From VRUE01 sp963716735 (GTDB lineage: Bacteria > Actinomycetota > Thermoleophilia > Solirubrobacterales > 70-9): a DNA stretch of 64,000 nucleotides. Position numbers and translations under genes: made by a program. The stretch lies in NCBI GenBank assembly GCA_963716735.1, contig OY970321.1:186001-250000 (forward strand), read 5' to 3'. Of the stretch, positions 1 through 8,674 are shown one piece after another. A model generated the notes under the pieces. That model did no database searches, had not been told where the DNA came from, and saw only the letters and a program-made list of their open reading frames with translations. Positions within the stretch are counted from its first letter, which is position 1. Every line of letters starts with the position of its first letter.

Positions 1-447
1 CTGGTAGGTCATCGGCTGCAGGGTGAAGCCAAGGCCGTTGGTCGACTGATCGGAGGTCAGTCTGATCGGCACCAGGCCCGCCTCGAGGTACAGCGGCAGG
101 GTCTCGATGCCGACGCCGGAGTTGTACGGGCCGACGACGCCGTCGAGACCTTCGGCGATGGCCGACTTCGCCGCCTTGACACCGGTTGCCGGATCCGCCG
201 CGTCGTCGATCGGGACGACTTCGACCTCTTTGCCGAGGATCCCGTCCGCCGCGTTGAGTTGCGTCGCCGCCAGTTCCGCCCCCATCAGCATCCCCTTGCC
301 GAGGACCGACTGTTCGCCGGAGAGCGGCGCCTCGAGCCCCACGCGGAAGGTGTCCGAACCGTTGTCGTCGGAGCTGCCGCAGCCGGCGGCGAGGAGGGCA
401 AGGCCCGCGAGGACGAATGCCACGGCGAGGCGGATCTGGCTTTTCAC
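1..447 (-). CDS. ABC transporter substrate-binding lipoprotein, branched-chain amino acid type (3' part outside window)
   Basis: Reading leftward from a GTG at 447, 149 codons are visible before the window edge. The N-terminus has two basic residues, a hydrophobic stretch and a lipobox ending LLAAGC, followed by a Ser/Asp-rich linker, so this is an exported lipoprotein. The mature part starts FRVGLEAPLSGEQ and continues GKGMLMGAELAATQLNAADG, the usual opening of the LivK/Peripla_BP_6 family that delivers amino acids or amides to a membrane permease. AAGGAA lies upstream of the start, which fixes the GTG. No permease or ATPase genes are visible; they may lie to the left. Substrate cannot be deduced. 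The family call is firm, the ligand unknown. Confidence 0.85.
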   Translation of the reverse strand, partial: MKSQIRLAVAFVLAGLALLAAGCGSSDDNGSDTFRVGLEAPLSGEQSVLGKGMLMGAELAATQLNAADGILGKEVEVVPIDDAADPATGVKAAKSAIAEGLDGVVGPYNSGVGIETLPLYLEAGLVPIRLTSDQSTNGLGFTLQPMTYQ

Positions 448-548
448 GGCTAGTGATTCCTTTCGGGAGACATGCGGGCTCGGAAGGGGTTCGGTCTCGG
501 CGACCCTCTCACGCTCGGCGGTCGGATGCCGTGGTATGGGTCGGCTGC

Positions 549-1304
549 CTACCCCGCTACGAGGTGGACGATCGCGGCCGTCCCGACGACGACGACCAGG
601 GCCCGCAGGGCGTCGGGGGAGAGGCGGCGCCCGTAGTGGGCGCCGAGCTGACCGCCGACGATCGAGGAGACGGCGATGATCGCCACCGGAGCCCAGGCAA
701 CGTGCGCGGCGAAGACGAAAAAGACGCCGGCGACGCCGTTGACGAGCCCGACGAGGACGTTCTTGAGCGCATTGGTCCGCTGCAGATCCTGGGGTAAGGC
801 GACGCCGAGAAACGCGAGCAGCATGATTCCCTGGGCGGCGCCGAAGTAGCCGCCGTAGATGCCGGTGGCGTAGACGGCAAGCGGGGGGAGCACTCCACGC
901 TCGTGCCAGGAGCCGACCGCGCCCGAGGCGAGCAGGCGATTGATCCGCGGCTGCAGGATCACGAGGACGAGGGCAACGGCGATGAAGAGGGGGACGATCG
1001 TCTTGAAGGCGGAGGCGGGCAGGATCAGCAGGAGCGCCGCGCCGGTTATGCCTCCCAATATGGAGGCGATGCCGAAGCGGATCGCCCGCGAGCGTTGGCC
1101 GGCGAGCTCGCGGCGGTAGCCCCAGGCCCCCGAGATCGCACCGGGGACGAGCCCGATCGTGTTGGACACGTTGGCGGTCACCGGCGCGTAGCCGAAGGCG
1201 AGGAGCACCGGGAAGGTGATCAGCGTTCCGCTCCCGACCGCGGCGTTGACCGTACCCGCCGCCAGTCCGGCAAGAGCGATGGCGAGAATCTCAGCGGCGC
1301 TCAT
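549..1304 (-). CDS. TauE/SafE (TSUP) family membrane exporter
   Basis: A 251-residue, strongly hydrophobic protein. It opens with AGLAAGTVNAAVGSGTLITFP, the glycine-rich first-helix signature of the TSUP (DUF81, TauE/SafE) family of sulfite/organosulfonate and other organic-anion exporters, and repeats a related segment near residue 150 (GGYFGAAQGIMLLAFLG). The two-half pattern and about eight predicted membrane segments fit the family's usual 240-270 residues, so it looks complete. It lies upstream on the same strand as the lipoprotein gene, 101 bases away, and is divergent from the hydrolase at 1381. Transported substrate is unknown; sulfur compounds are a family default only. Confidence 0.88.
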   Translation of the reverse strand: MSAAEILAIALAGLAAGTVNAAVGSGTLITFPVLLAFGYAPVTANVSNTIGLVPGAISGAWGYRRELAGQRSRAIRFGIASILGGITGAALLLILPASAFKTIVPLFIAVALVLVILQPRINRLLASGAVGSWHERGVLPPLAVYATGIYGGYFGAAQGIMLLAFLGVALPQDLQRTNALKNVLVGLVNGVAGVFFVFAAHVAWAPVAIIAVSSIVGGQLGAHYGRRLSPDALRALVVVVGTAAIVHLVAG

Positions 1305-1380
1305 CGAGGCATGATGCGGTTTGCGCTCACGGTCGCCGGACTCTATGAATAAGGACCCCGCGCGGCGCTAAGGTCTCCGC

Positions 1381-2313
1381 GTGGACGCGGCGACGAGCTT
1401 CGAGGCCCACGAGGTCGACCTGCACGGTCACCGCGCGGTCTACCGCGTCGCCGGCAGCGGCCCGACCGTGGTGCTGATCCACGGCATGGTCAACTCCTCA
1501 CGCCACTGGCAGGCCGTCGCCGAGAGGCTGGCCGGTTCCTACCGGGTGGTCGCGCCGGATCTGATCGGGCACGGCGACTCGGCGACGCCGCGCGGCGACT
1601 ACTCGCTTGGCGCCCACGCGGCCGGCATCCGCGACCTGTTGACGACGGTTGGGGTGGAGCGGGCGACGATCGTCGGCCACTCGCTCGGCGGCGGCGTCGC
1701 GATGCAGTTCTTCTACCAGTTCCCGCAGCGCACCGAGCGGCTGGTGCTGATCTCCAGCGGGGGGCTCGGACGCGACGTCAGCCCACTGCTGCGTGGGGCG
1801 GCGCTGCCCGGAGTCTCACCGCTGCTCCGCCTGGCAACGCAGCGGTGGTTGGTCGATGCGATCGACGCCGCCGGCGGGCGGTTGCGCACCCGCGGCAGCT
1901 CCAAGGGCGTCTACCTCGAGGCGGTCGCGCGGGCGCTGCGGCCGTTACAGGAACCCGGCTCGCGGCGGGCGTTCTTGCAGACCCTGCGCGCGGTCATCGA
2001 CGTCCACGGCCAGCACGTCAGCGCGGCCGACAGGCTCTACCTGCTCGGCGACATGGCGACCCTGATCGTCTGGGGCGAGCGCGACCGCACGATCCCGATC
2101 GAGCACGGCCGCGCCGCCCACGATGCGATCCCGCACTGCCGCTTCGAGACGCTGCCGCGCGCCGCCCACTTCCCCCATCTCGAAGACCCCGAGGGCCTTG
2201 CCTCGACGCTCGCCGACTTCCTGGCGACGACCGCGCCGGTGCGGATCGACGATTCCGAGTGGGCCGCCGTGATCGCCCAGCAGGCGAAGAGCCGGCTGCG
2301 CGCAGTGGCCTGA
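1381..2313 (+). CDS. alpha/beta-fold hydrolase
   Basis: A 310-residue soluble alpha/beta hydrolase starting at GTG. The nucleophile elbow is GHSLGG with Ser101; the likely acid is Asp235 (WGERDRTIP) and the catalytic His is His263 (AAHFPHLEDP). The oxyanion region is LIHGMVNSS near residue 33-40. Spacing and length are normal for the epoxide-hydrolase/lipase-like branch, with a nucleophile Ser, so an esterase or lactonase is more likely than a dehalogenase. The Nudix gene follows eight bases later, so they are probably co-transcribed. Substrate unknown. Confidence 0.88.
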   Translation: MDAATSFEAHEVDLHGHRAVYRVAGSGPTVVLIHGMVNSSRHWQAVAERLAGSYRVVAPDLIGHGDSATPRGDYSLGAHAAGIRDLLTTVGVERATIVGHSLGGGVAMQFFYQFPQRTERLVLISSGGLGRDVSPLLRGAALPGVSPLLRLATQRWLVDAIDAAGGRLRTRGSSKGVYLEAVARALRPLQEPGSRRAFLQTLRAVIDVHGQHVSAADRLYLLGDMATLIVWGERDRTIPIEHGRAAHDAIPHCRFETLPRAAHFPHLEDPEGLASTLADFLATTAPVRIDDSEWAAVIAQQAKSRLRAVA

Positions 2314-2321
2314 GGATCGCG

Positions 2322-2795
2322 GTGGCGGCGAGGGAAAGCGCCGGCGTGCTCCTCTTCCGCAACCGGGCCGCGCCCGAGTTGCTGCTCGTCCACCCCGGAG
2401 GGCCGTTCTGGGCGAAGAAGGACATCGGCGCCTGGACGATCCCCAAGGGCGAACCGGACGAGGGGGAGGAGTTGAGGCGCTGCGCGCTGCGCGAGATGGG
2501 GGAGGAGTTGGGGCCCGCCGCGCCCGGCCTCGACCCGGCCACTCTGATCGAGCTGGGCTCGATTCGCCAGAAGGGCGGCAAGCTCGTCCACGCCTGGGCC
2601 GCCGAGGGCGAGTTCGACCCGGCGGCGCTGGCGAGCAACAGCTTCGAGATGGAGTGGCCGCCCCGGTCGGGCGAGCGGCGCGAGTTCCCGGAGGTCGATC
2701 GCGCCGAGTGGTTCGACCCGGACGAGGCACGCCGCAGGATCCTGCCGGCGCAGGCCGAGCTGATCGACCGCCTGCTCAGTGCTCTCGACGCCTAG
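2322..2795 (+). CDS. Nudix hydrolase
   Basis: A 157-residue protein with a complete Nudix box at residues 43-64: G, five residues, E, seven residues, R-E, two residues, E-E, one residue, G (visible as GEPDEGEE followed by REMGEELG). Nudix enzymes hydrolyse nucleoside diphosphates linked to another group, using Mg or Mn held by the box glutamates. The preceding AWTIPKGE segment and the internal KGGKLVHAWAAEG resemble the bacterial group often annotated as NTP pyrophosphohydrolases. The reading frame is open much further upstream, but the GTG at 2322 has GAGG seven bases ahead and sits just after the hydrolase stop, so I start there. Exact substrate unknown. Confidence 0.87.
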   Translation: MAARESAGVLLFRNRAAPELLLVHPGGPFWAKKDIGAWTIPKGEPDEGEELRRCALREMGEELGPAAPGLDPATLIELGSIRQKGGKLVHAWAAEGEFDPAALASNSFEMEWPPRSGERREFPEVDRAEWFDPDEARRRILPAQAELIDRLLSALDA

Positions 2796-2807
2796 GAGGG
2801 TCCAGGT

Positions 2808-2854
2808 CCGCGGTAGAGGTTTGGGTCGGATAGCGACCCAAACCTCTACCGCGG
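2808..2854. repeat. perfect 21-bp inverted repeat, 5-base loop
   Basis: Arms at 2808-2828 and 2834-2854 are exactly complementary; the loop is GATAG. It sits between the Nudix gene and the RDD gene, both on the plus strand, 18 bases before the second start. There is no T-run after it, so it may be a factor-assisted terminator or a structured leader of the RDD gene. It is longer and more perfect than normal terminators here. Confidence 0.85.
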
Positions 2855-2872
2855 CGACCGTATACTCGCCCG

Positions 2873-3913
2873 ATGGCTGACGGTCCCGATTCCCAAGCTC
2901 CGCTTTCGGTGCGGCTGCTCGGCGCCGGGGTGCGCGGAGCGCGTTCGGTCGGCAAGGCCGCGGGGATCGATCGTGCGGTCGAGGCCGCCGCCGAGGAGGC
3001 GATGGTCGCCGCGGTCGAGAGCGAGGCGGTGGAGCGCGCGCTGGTCCGAGTGTTGCAGGGGCCGCTAGTCGAGGAGGCCGCCCGCGGCGCGCTCGAGAGC
3101 GACACGGTGAAGCAGGCCCTGATCGAGGCGCTCGACAGCGAGATGGTCGACGAGGTCTGGCGTCGGCTGCTGGCCAGCGACGAGGCGCAGCGCCTGGTCG
3201 AGCGGATCGCCGAGGCGCCGGAGCTCCGGGCTGCGATCAGCGCCCAGAGCGTCGGCTTCATCGAGGACGTCGGCCACACGATCGGCGACGCGACCCGACG
3301 TCTGGACGGCGTGATCGAGCGCATTGCCCGGCGGGTCGTCTTCCGCAAGCGCCGAACCGAGCCGACCGAGCGCGCCGGCGCGCTGACCCGGGGCCTGGCC
3401 CTCGGCCTCGACCTGTTGATCGTCAACCTCGCCTTCTCCGGTCTGGCCGCGATCGTGGCGCTGATCGGCTCCTTCTTCTCCGGCACCGGCAACGGCGTCT
3501 CCGGCTTTGCCCTCGCTGTCGGCAGCGCCACCTGGATCGCCATCGGCTCCCTCTACCTGGTCGTCTTCTGGTCGCTCGCGGGGCAGACGCCCGGCATGCG
3601 CTTCTTCGGGATCAGGCTTGGCACCGACGGCCGCGGGCTGCCGCCGCGAAAGTCATTACGGCGGCTGGTCGGACTCTTCCTCGCCGCGATTCCCTTCGGT
3701 CTCGGCTTCCTCGGCGTCCTCTTCGACGAACGCCGTCGCGGTTGGCAGGACCGCCTCGCCGGCGTCGACGTCCTCTACGAGAGTCGGGAGCCGGCCGCGG
3801 CGCCGTGGTCGACCCTCAGCGCACGAGAGCCGCTCGCCTCAGAGACGGCGAAGGCCCCGGGATCCCGGGGCCTTCGTCCACAGCAGGTTTCCGGATCGCC
3901 GCTGCGCGGCTGA
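2873..3913 (+). CDS. RDD family membrane protein with long alpha-helical N-terminus
   Basis: A 346-residue protein in two parts. Residues 1-160 are soluble, rich in Glu/Ala/Val and repeat patterns such as ESEAVERALVRVL and ESDTVKQALIEAL, suggesting helical repeats. Residues 165-300 are the RDD domain: a first helix with GLALGLDLLIVN, two further membrane helices, the loop QTPGMRFFGIRL and a last helix ending FDERRRGWQDRLAGV, all family hallmarks. RDD proteins are small membrane proteins, some linked to Na/H antiport; function here is unknown. The last about 30 residues run through a perfect terminator-like palindrome at 3849 and look like read-through rather than conserved sequence. Confidence 0.85.
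   Translation: MADGPDSQAPLSVRLLGAGVRGARSVGKAAGIDRAVEAAAEEAMVAAVESEAVERALVRVLQGPLVEEAARGALESDTVKQALIEALDSEMVDEVWRRLLASDEAQRLVERIAEAPELRAAISAQSVGFIEDVGHTIGDATRRLDGVIERIARRVVFRKRRTEPTERAGALTRGLALGLDLLIVNLAFSGLAAIVALIGSFFSGTGNGVSGFALAVGSATWIAIGSLYLVVFWSLAGQTPGMRFFGIRLGTDGRGLPPRKSLRRLVGLFLAAIPFGLGFLGVLFDERRRGWQDRLAGVDVLYESREPAAAPWSTLSAREPLASETAKAPGSRGLRPQQVSGSPLRG
3849..3876. terminator. 28-bp perfect palindrome, probable terminator
   Basis: CGAAGGCCCCGGGA is followed directly by its reverse complement. GGCCCCGGGA palindromes ending CCTTCG are typical rho-independent terminators in GC-rich actinobacteria. It overlaps the last codons of the RDD gene and would serve both that gene and the convergent gene ending at 3924. 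Confidence 0.6.
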
Positions 3914-3923
3914 TCCGCGCTCC

Positions 3924-4316
3924 TTAGCCTCTGGGAACCGGGTTGCCTTCCGGGCCCTCGGCCAGCTTGTAGATGATCACGATCGCCAGGGCGAAGAGCG
4001 CCAGCGACCAGAACGGGCGAGCGGGGATCGCAAGCAGGGCTCCGATCGCGTTGAGTGAGGCGATGAAGATGCCGAGCCAGCGGCCGAATTCACCGCCCGA
4101 GAAGAGCGAGAAGGCCGCGACGAGCTCGAGCACGCCGACGATCAGCAGGACCCATCCCCAGGTGTGCAGGCCGCTGATGATGTAGGTGGCGTTCTCGGTA
4201 AAGAACTTGGAGTCGCCGATCGCAGCGATCCCGTAGACGATGTTGAGCACGCCGGCGATCAGGAGCAGTACGCCGGCAAAGACCCACCAGCCGCTGATCA
4301 GGCTGTCTTCGTTCAT
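3924..4316 (-). CDS. DUF7144-like small integral membrane protein
   Basis: A 130-residue hydrophobic protein with four predicted membrane helices: WWVFAGVLLLIAGVLNIVYG, the segment around TWGWVLLIVGVLELVAAFSL, RWLGIFIASLNAIGALLAI and FWSLALFALAIVIIYKLAE. The opening SGWWVFAGVLLLIAGVLNIV and the GWVLLIVGVLEL motif match the widespread actinobacterial family annotated DUF7144 or 'integral membrane protein' of unknown function. Length matches the family. It is convergent with the RDD gene and divergent from the protease at 4505. No function can be assigned. Confidence 0.8.
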   Translation of the reverse strand: MNEDSLISGWWVFAGVLLLIAGVLNIVYGIAAIGDSKFFTENATYIISGLHTWGWVLLIVGVLELVAAFSLFSGGEFGRWLGIFIASLNAIGALLAIPARPFWSLALFALAIVIIYKLAEGPEGNPVPRG

Positions 4317-4504
4317 GAGTAACCCTTTCGTAAAACATGGAGGACGACTAGCGATTCGGCAGGAACTTCGTTGTTTTCGGAGTGTTTCCTGCGGTGGCTG
4401 CCGTTGACTGCGATGGTGCGATTGTCTTCGACCAGACCTTTACCTTCAACCGTCTCGCGCCGATGAGTCGTACTACTCGATCGATGGTGGGACATTGCGG
4501 ACAG

Positions 4505-5353
4505 ATGGTGCGACGGGCAACGGCCGTGGTGGTGGCGTGCGCGGTGCTCTTGCCCGCCAGTGCGTGGGGGGCTCCCCTCGTCGTGCATCAGCTGAGGACC
4601 AGGCCGGCCGCCGTGGGACAGGACCTGCGCGTGCCGGGGCGCGCTCCAAGTCGACCCTTCCGGCCTGCCCCCGGTGCCCTCGCCAGCAGCACGCACGTGT
4701 TCAACACCTCCGCTGACGGTATCCGCACCAACGGCAAGATCCTCGGGGTGGATTCGGTCACCGGTCCCTATTCCTGCTCGGGTACGGCACTGAACACGCC
4801 GAGCCACTCGATCGTGCTCACGGCGGGACACTGCGTGATCGAAAGGGGAAGCGAGGTCCGACGGCTCGTCTTCGTCCCCGCCTACGACCATGGCGACCGC
4901 CCCTTTGGCACCTTCGTCTCCGAAGCTCTCTACGTGATGCCGCAGTGGCGGCACCGGGAAAATCCCGACTTCGACGTCGCGGCGCTGCGGGTCAGGCCGA
5001 ACGAGTTCGGCGCGCTCACGGACGTGGTCGGGGCCCGCGGCTACGCGACCGGTAAATCTCGGCTCGGCGCGTTCCAGATCTTCGGCTACCCGGGGGCGCG
5101 TGCCGGCGGAGAAGAGCTGCGCAGCTGCCGTGCCCATGGCCTCGGCTTCGACCCCCTCACCGATCGCTTCTCGGGCCTGCCGACCATGCCGGCCTCCTGC
5201 GACATGGCCGCCGGCTCCAGCGGCGGCGCCTGGCTCTTCGAAGGCGAATTCGTCAGCGGTGTCACCAGCTACAGCTACCAGGGCCGGCCGACCCGGCTTT
5301 TCTCGCCTTACTTCGGTCCCGAAATCGGCGCCTTCCTGCGGCAACTGCCATGA
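4505..5353 (+). CDS. secreted trypsin-like (S1) serine protease
   Basis: The product starts MVRRATAVVVACAVLLPASAWG, a clean signal peptide. The mature part carries the S1 triad: His in LTAGHC, Asp in FDVAALRV and Ser in AAGSSGGAW. CSGTALNTPSHS before the His and GVTSYSYQG near the end fit the glutamyl-endopeptidase/V8-like branch. In-frame ATGs also exist at 4463 and 4484; I prefer 4505 because it gives a normal signal peptide. The 60112-61023 gene is a paralogue with the same AGHC and ASGGGW blocks. The enzyme should act outside the cell; substrate unknown. Confidence 0.87.
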   Translation: MVRRATAVVVACAVLLPASAWGAPLVVHQLRTRPAAVGQDLRVPGRAPSRPFRPAPGALASSTHVFNTSADGIRTNGKILGVDSVTGPYSCSGTALNTPSHSIVLTAGHCVIERGSEVRRLVFVPAYDHGDRPFGTFVSEALYVMPQWRHRENPDFDVAALRVRPNEFGALTDVVGARGYATGKSRLGAFQIFGYPGARAGGEELRSCRAHGLGFDPLTDRFSGLPTMPASCDMAAGSSGGAWLFEGEFVSGVTSYSYQGRPTRLFSPYFGPEIGAFLRQLP

Positions 5354-5360
5354 TCGCGGC

Positions 5361-6236
5361 GTGAGCATCGAGGCGGTGAGAACGCCGGAGGAGAGTTTGC
5401 GGGGGTTGCCGGACTTTCCCTTCGAGTCGAACTATCACGAGGTGGACGGGCTGCGGCTCGCCTATCTCGACGAGGGTGGGGGGAAGCCCGTCGTCTTCTT
5501 CCACGGTGAGCCGACCTGGTCGTTCCTCTGGCGCAAGGTGATCCCGCCGGTGCGCGATGCCGGTTATCGCTGCATCGCCCCCGACTACGCCGGCTTCGGC
5601 CGCTCCGACAAGCCGACCGACATCGACTGGTACACCTACGACCGCCACGTCGAGTTGATGTCGGCGCTGCTCGAGGAGCTGGACGTGCGTGACGCCACCG
5701 CCGTCGTCCACGATTGGGGCGGACCGATCGGGCTGCGGCTCGCGGTCGAGCACCCGGATCGCTTCTCGCGCCTGGTGATCATGGAGACCGGTCCCTTCAC
5801 GGGTCACCAGAAGATGAGCGAGACCTGGCTCAAATTCCGCGACTTCGTCCGCGACACCACGGACCTCCCGGTCGGGATGCTGGTGCGGGGCGGTTGCAAG
5901 AACGACCCCGGCGACGACGTGATCGCAGCCTACGAAGCGCCCTACCCGAGCCCGGAGTCGAAGGCCGGCCCGCGCGCCTTTCCCCTGATCCTGCCGACCG
6001 AGCCCGACGCGCCCGGCGCCGCCGAGGGCAAACAGGTTGCCGACTCGCTGCGCGTCGACGAGCGCCCGACGCTGGTCCTCTGGGCGGACTCCGATCCCAT
6101 CCTTCCCTTCTCGGTTGGCGAACGGACCGCCGAGCGGCTGAACTTCCCACCGCCGCGGGCGATCGAGAACGCCGGTCACTTCCTCCAGGAGGACGCCGGC
6201 GAGGAGATCGGCCGGATCATCGCCGGGTGGCTTTAG
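5361..6236 (+). CDS. haloalkane dehalogenase
   Basis: A 291-residue alpha/beta hydrolase. The nucleophile motif is VVHDWGG, so Asp118 replaces the usual Ser and is followed by the halide-binding Trp119. Other landmarks are the oxyanion segment HGEPTWSFLWRKV, GFGRSDKP near residue 79-85, the acid in ADSDPILP and His273 in AGHFLQED. This set is characteristic of haloalkane dehalogenases (EC 3.8.1.5), closest in style to the DhlA-like subfamily I. They replace the halogen of a haloalkane by hydroxyl through an Asp-alkyl ester. The GTG at 5361 lies eight bases after the protease stop. The natural substrate is unknown. Confidence 0.87.
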   Translation: MSIEAVRTPEESLRGLPDFPFESNYHEVDGLRLAYLDEGGGKPVVFFHGEPTWSFLWRKVIPPVRDAGYRCIAPDYAGFGRSDKPTDIDWYTYDRHVELMSALLEELDVRDATAVVHDWGGPIGLRLAVEHPDRFSRLVIMETGPFTGHQKMSETWLKFRDFVRDTTDLPVGMLVRGGCKNDPGDDVIAAYEAPYPSPESKAGPRAFPLILPTEPDAPGAAEGKQVADSLRVDERPTLVLWADSDPILPFSVGERTAERLNFPPPRAIENAGHFLQEDAGEEIGRIIAGWL

Positions 6237-6253
6237 AGCCCTAGCGGCTCGGC

Positions 6254-7375
6254 TCAGCGCTCGCGGATGTTTGCGGCCAGCCTCGCCGCGGCGGTGCCCA
6301 GCTCTTCACGGCCATGCTCCAGCAGGAGGCGAGTCCGGCGTGGCGGCCCGTCGCGGTCGAGCCAGGTGACGGTGCCGGGCCAGTAGGGCCCCGGGGGCGT
6401 GCCGGGGCGGTGGAAGGCCGAGGCGAAGACCCAGCTGCCGGTGTTGTGGAGCTGGCCGCCGCTCGGTAGTGCCCACGTCGTGTCGCCCTCTTCGGGGCCA
6501 CCACGGTGGGTGTGGCCGGTGATCACGTGGGCTGCATCGATCTCCAGGCGGCGAGCGAGCTCGCTCGCGGCATCGACTCCGCTGCGGGAGATCGAGTTGG
6601 AGCTGAGCGTGACCTCGAAGTCGGCGCGGAGGAGGCGGTTTATGCCCCAGATGCCGGCTGGCACTGCTGCGCCAAGTGCCGCCCGGAGCGCGGCGCGACG
6701 GGCGCGGCCGCCGCTGCCGTTGCGGGTGGTCATCGCCCGCCAGGCCCGCTCGGACGGGCGGCTCGATCTCCCCGCGAGCCCGCCCTGCGCGAGGCCGAAG
6801 GTCAGACCGTAGACGGGGCGCAGAACCCGCTCGTAGTCGGCGGGACGCGGGTGGCCCGGCAGCGGTCCGAGAGTGCGCATCGACACCGCGGCGGCGATGC
6901 ACTCGAGCCGGGGGAGGGTCATGTGGCAGTCCATGTAGTGGCCGTGGGTGGCGTAGACGTCGTCACGCAGCCAGATCCCCGGGTAGGCGATCTGGACCTC
7001 GGCGTCGCCCAGCCAGCCGGCGATTCGCGTTGCCGCTTCGTCGGCCGGTTCGGCGCGCTGCTCGAGGTCAAGGGAGCTCCCACTTAATGCGTGCTGTTCG
7101 AGCAGGGGCTCGGCGAGCCGATGGTCGTGGTTGCCTGGAACCAGCACCACCGGCCGTCCGGCCATCGCCTTGCCCAGCTCTTCGAAGAAGGGCCGGGAGC
7201 TCTCCAGCGCGGTTGCGAGCGGCGTCTCGCGCAGCTCCAGCACGTCGCCGAGCAGAACCAGCCGCTCCGCGGAGGCGAGCTCGTCGAGCAGGACACGGCG
7301 GATCTCGGCGTCGCGCAGGAGGTCCTCACCAAAGGCGCTACCGAGGTGGAGGTCGGAGACGATCGCGGTACGCAT
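6254..7375 (-). CDS. calcineurin-like metallophosphoesterase
   Basis: A 373-residue protein starting MRTAIVSDLHLG. Metal-binding blocks appear in the family order: SDLHLG (D-x-H), LLGDVLEL (GD), VPGNHDHRL (GNHD), ATHGHYMD (H) and ITGHTHRG (GHTH). Insertions between GNHD and GHTH include a basic segment near residue 215-245. This is the YfcE/UDP-diacylglucosamine-hydrolase-like type of dinuclear metal phosphoesterase; the substrate could be a nucleotide, phospholipid or phosphoprotein. The frame stays open upstream, but that part is antisense to the gene at 7412, so the start is the ATG at 7375. The two genes share a 36-base divergent promoter region. Confidence 0.87.
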   Translation of the reverse strand: MRTAIVSDLHLGSAFGEDLLRDAEIRRVLLDELASAERLVLLGDVLELRETPLATALESSRPFFEELGKAMAGRPVVLVPGNHDHRLAEPLLEQHALSGSSLDLEQRAEPADEAATRIAGWLGDAEVQIAYPGIWLRDDVYATHGHYMDCHMTLPRLECIAAAVSMRTLGPLPGHPRPADYERVLRPVYGLTFGLAQGGLAGRSSRPSERAWRAMTTRNGSGGRARRAALRAALGAAVPAGIWGINRLLRADFEVTLSSNSISRSGVDAASELARRLEIDAAHVITGHTHRGGPEEGDTTWALPSGGQLHNTGSWVFASAFHRPGTPPGPYWPGTVTWLDRDGPPRRTRLLLEHGREELGTAAARLAANIRER

Positions 7376-7411
7376 CAAGGGCAAACTTAGCTGCCGGGCT
7401 AAGCTGGCCGG

Positions 7412-8347
7412 ATGAATGGCATGAGCGAGGAACGATTGGCTCCTGTCAACGGGATCGAGATCGCCTACCAGGAGATCGGCGACCCCGAGGGCGAGCCGCT
7501 GCTGCTGATCATGGGCCTGGCCACGCAGATGCTGGCCTGGGACGAGGAATTCTGCGCGATGCTGGCTGAGCGTGGCTTCCGCGCCGTCCGCTTCGACAAC
7601 CGCGACATCGGCCGCTCGACCAAGATCGAGTCGGCGGGCGTGCCAAAGCGCACCGACATGCTGCTCGGTCGCCGCCGCACCGCGCCCTACCTCTTGCGCG
7701 ACATGGCCGACGACACGACCGGCCTGATGGAGCACCTCGGGATCGAGTCGGCGCACCTGGTCGGCGCCTCGATGGGTGGCATGATCGCCCAGACGATCGC
7801 GATTCGCCATCCGGAGCGCGTGCGCTCGCTGGTTTCGATGATGTCTTCCACCGGCAACCGCTGGCTCGGGGTGCCGACCTGGAAGGCGTTCGGGACGCTG
7901 GTTACTCGCACCAGCGCCGGTCGCGAGGCCGCGGTCGAGCGCGCCGTCAATACCTTCCGCATCATCGGCTCGCCGGCTTACCCGATGGACGAGGCGCGGT
8001 TCCGCGAGATGGCCGGCGCTTCCTACGACCGCTCGCACGACCGCGTCGGCGTCGCCCGCCAGCTGCACGCGGTCACCGCCTCGGGCGATCGCACGGCGGC
8101 GCTCGAAAGACTGCGCCTGCCGGCGACGGTCCTGCATGGCGACAGCGACCCCTTGATCCGTCCCGCCGCCGGCCGCGCCACCGCCCGCGCGATCCGCGAC
8201 TCCCACCTGCGCATCTTCAAGGGCATGGGCCACGACTTCCCGCCAGCGCTCTGGCCCGACTTCGTCGAGGAGATCAGCACCACCGCTCAGCGCTTCGGCC
8301 CGACGAACTCGTCCAACCTGGCAACGTCGGCCTTGCGCGAGACGTAG
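7412..8347 (+). CDS. alpha/beta hydrolase, esterase/enol-lactonase-like
   Basis: A 311-residue hydrolase. The nucleophile is Ser120 in GASMGG, the acid in HGDSDPLI and the His in GMGHDFP. The FDNRDIGRST block and the MGLATQM oxyanion segment are typical of the aclacinomycin methylesterase/3-oxoadipate enol-lactonase-like branch common in actinobacteria. It is complete, soluble and divergent from the phosphoesterase. Two ATGs lie near the start (7412 and 7421). Substrate unknown. Confidence 0.87.
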   Translation: MNGMSEERLAPVNGIEIAYQEIGDPEGEPLLLIMGLATQMLAWDEEFCAMLAERGFRAVRFDNRDIGRSTKIESAGVPKRTDMLLGRRRTAPYLLRDMADDTTGLMEHLGIESAHLVGASMGGMIAQTIAIRHPERVRSLVSMMSSTGNRWLGVPTWKAFGTLVTRTSAGREAAVERAVNTFRIIGSPAYPMDEARFREMAGASYDRSHDRVGVARQLHAVTASGDRTAALERLRLPATVLHGDSDPLIRPAAGRATARAIRDSHLRIFKGMGHDFPPALWPDFVEEISTTAQRFGPTNSSNLATSALRET

Positions 8348-8381
8348 GACCGGCACAACCGCCACTGCGCCTGCCCTGCCA

Positions 8382-8465
8382 TGCGGCTGAGAGGACTCGA
8401 ACCTCCACGGGGTTGCCCCCACGAGCACCTGAAGCTCGCGCGTATACCAATTTCGCCACAGCCGC
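8382..8465 (-). tRNA. tRNA-Leu (CAG)
   Basis: Read on the minus strand, the acceptor GCGGCTG pairs with CAGCCGC and is followed by discriminator A. The anticodon loop is TTCAGGT, giving anticodon CAG, which reads CUG. A long class-II variable arm and the T-arm GGTTCGAGTCC are present. 84 bases; CCA is not encoded. Confidence 0.95.
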
Positions 8466-8601
8466 GGGACGCTGCAATTTACAGGGATGGGCGCGTAGGC
8501 GACGATCGTCGAGCGAGCGCTCCTCCGCAGTCGGCCCGAGATATCGAGTGCCTCGAGGCAGACAGCGCCGCCGCTCGCTCTCGCTAGAATGGCGGCCCCA
8601 C

Positions 8602-8674
8602 GCCGCTATCGTCTAGGGGACTAGGACGCCGGATTCTCAGTCCGGAAACCGGGGTTCGAATCCCCGTAGCGGTA
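8602..8674 (+). tRNA. tRNA-Glu (CTC), integration target of the tandem elements
   Basis: GCCGCTA pairs with TAGCGGT through a G-U first pair, as in other actinobacterial tRNA-Glu genes, with discriminator A. The anticodon stem CCGGA/TCCGG encloses TTCTCAG, giving CTC. The 3' half from the anticodon loop on is part of a 44-bp repeat found again at 20020 and 30257, so integration restored an intact gene here. Confidence 0.95.

Noticed and set aside
7376..8428. Upstream extension of the metallophosphoesterase frame
   Set aside because: It lies antisense to the alpha/beta hydrolase gene and lacks protein character; the enzyme starts with a normal SDLHLG block at 7375.
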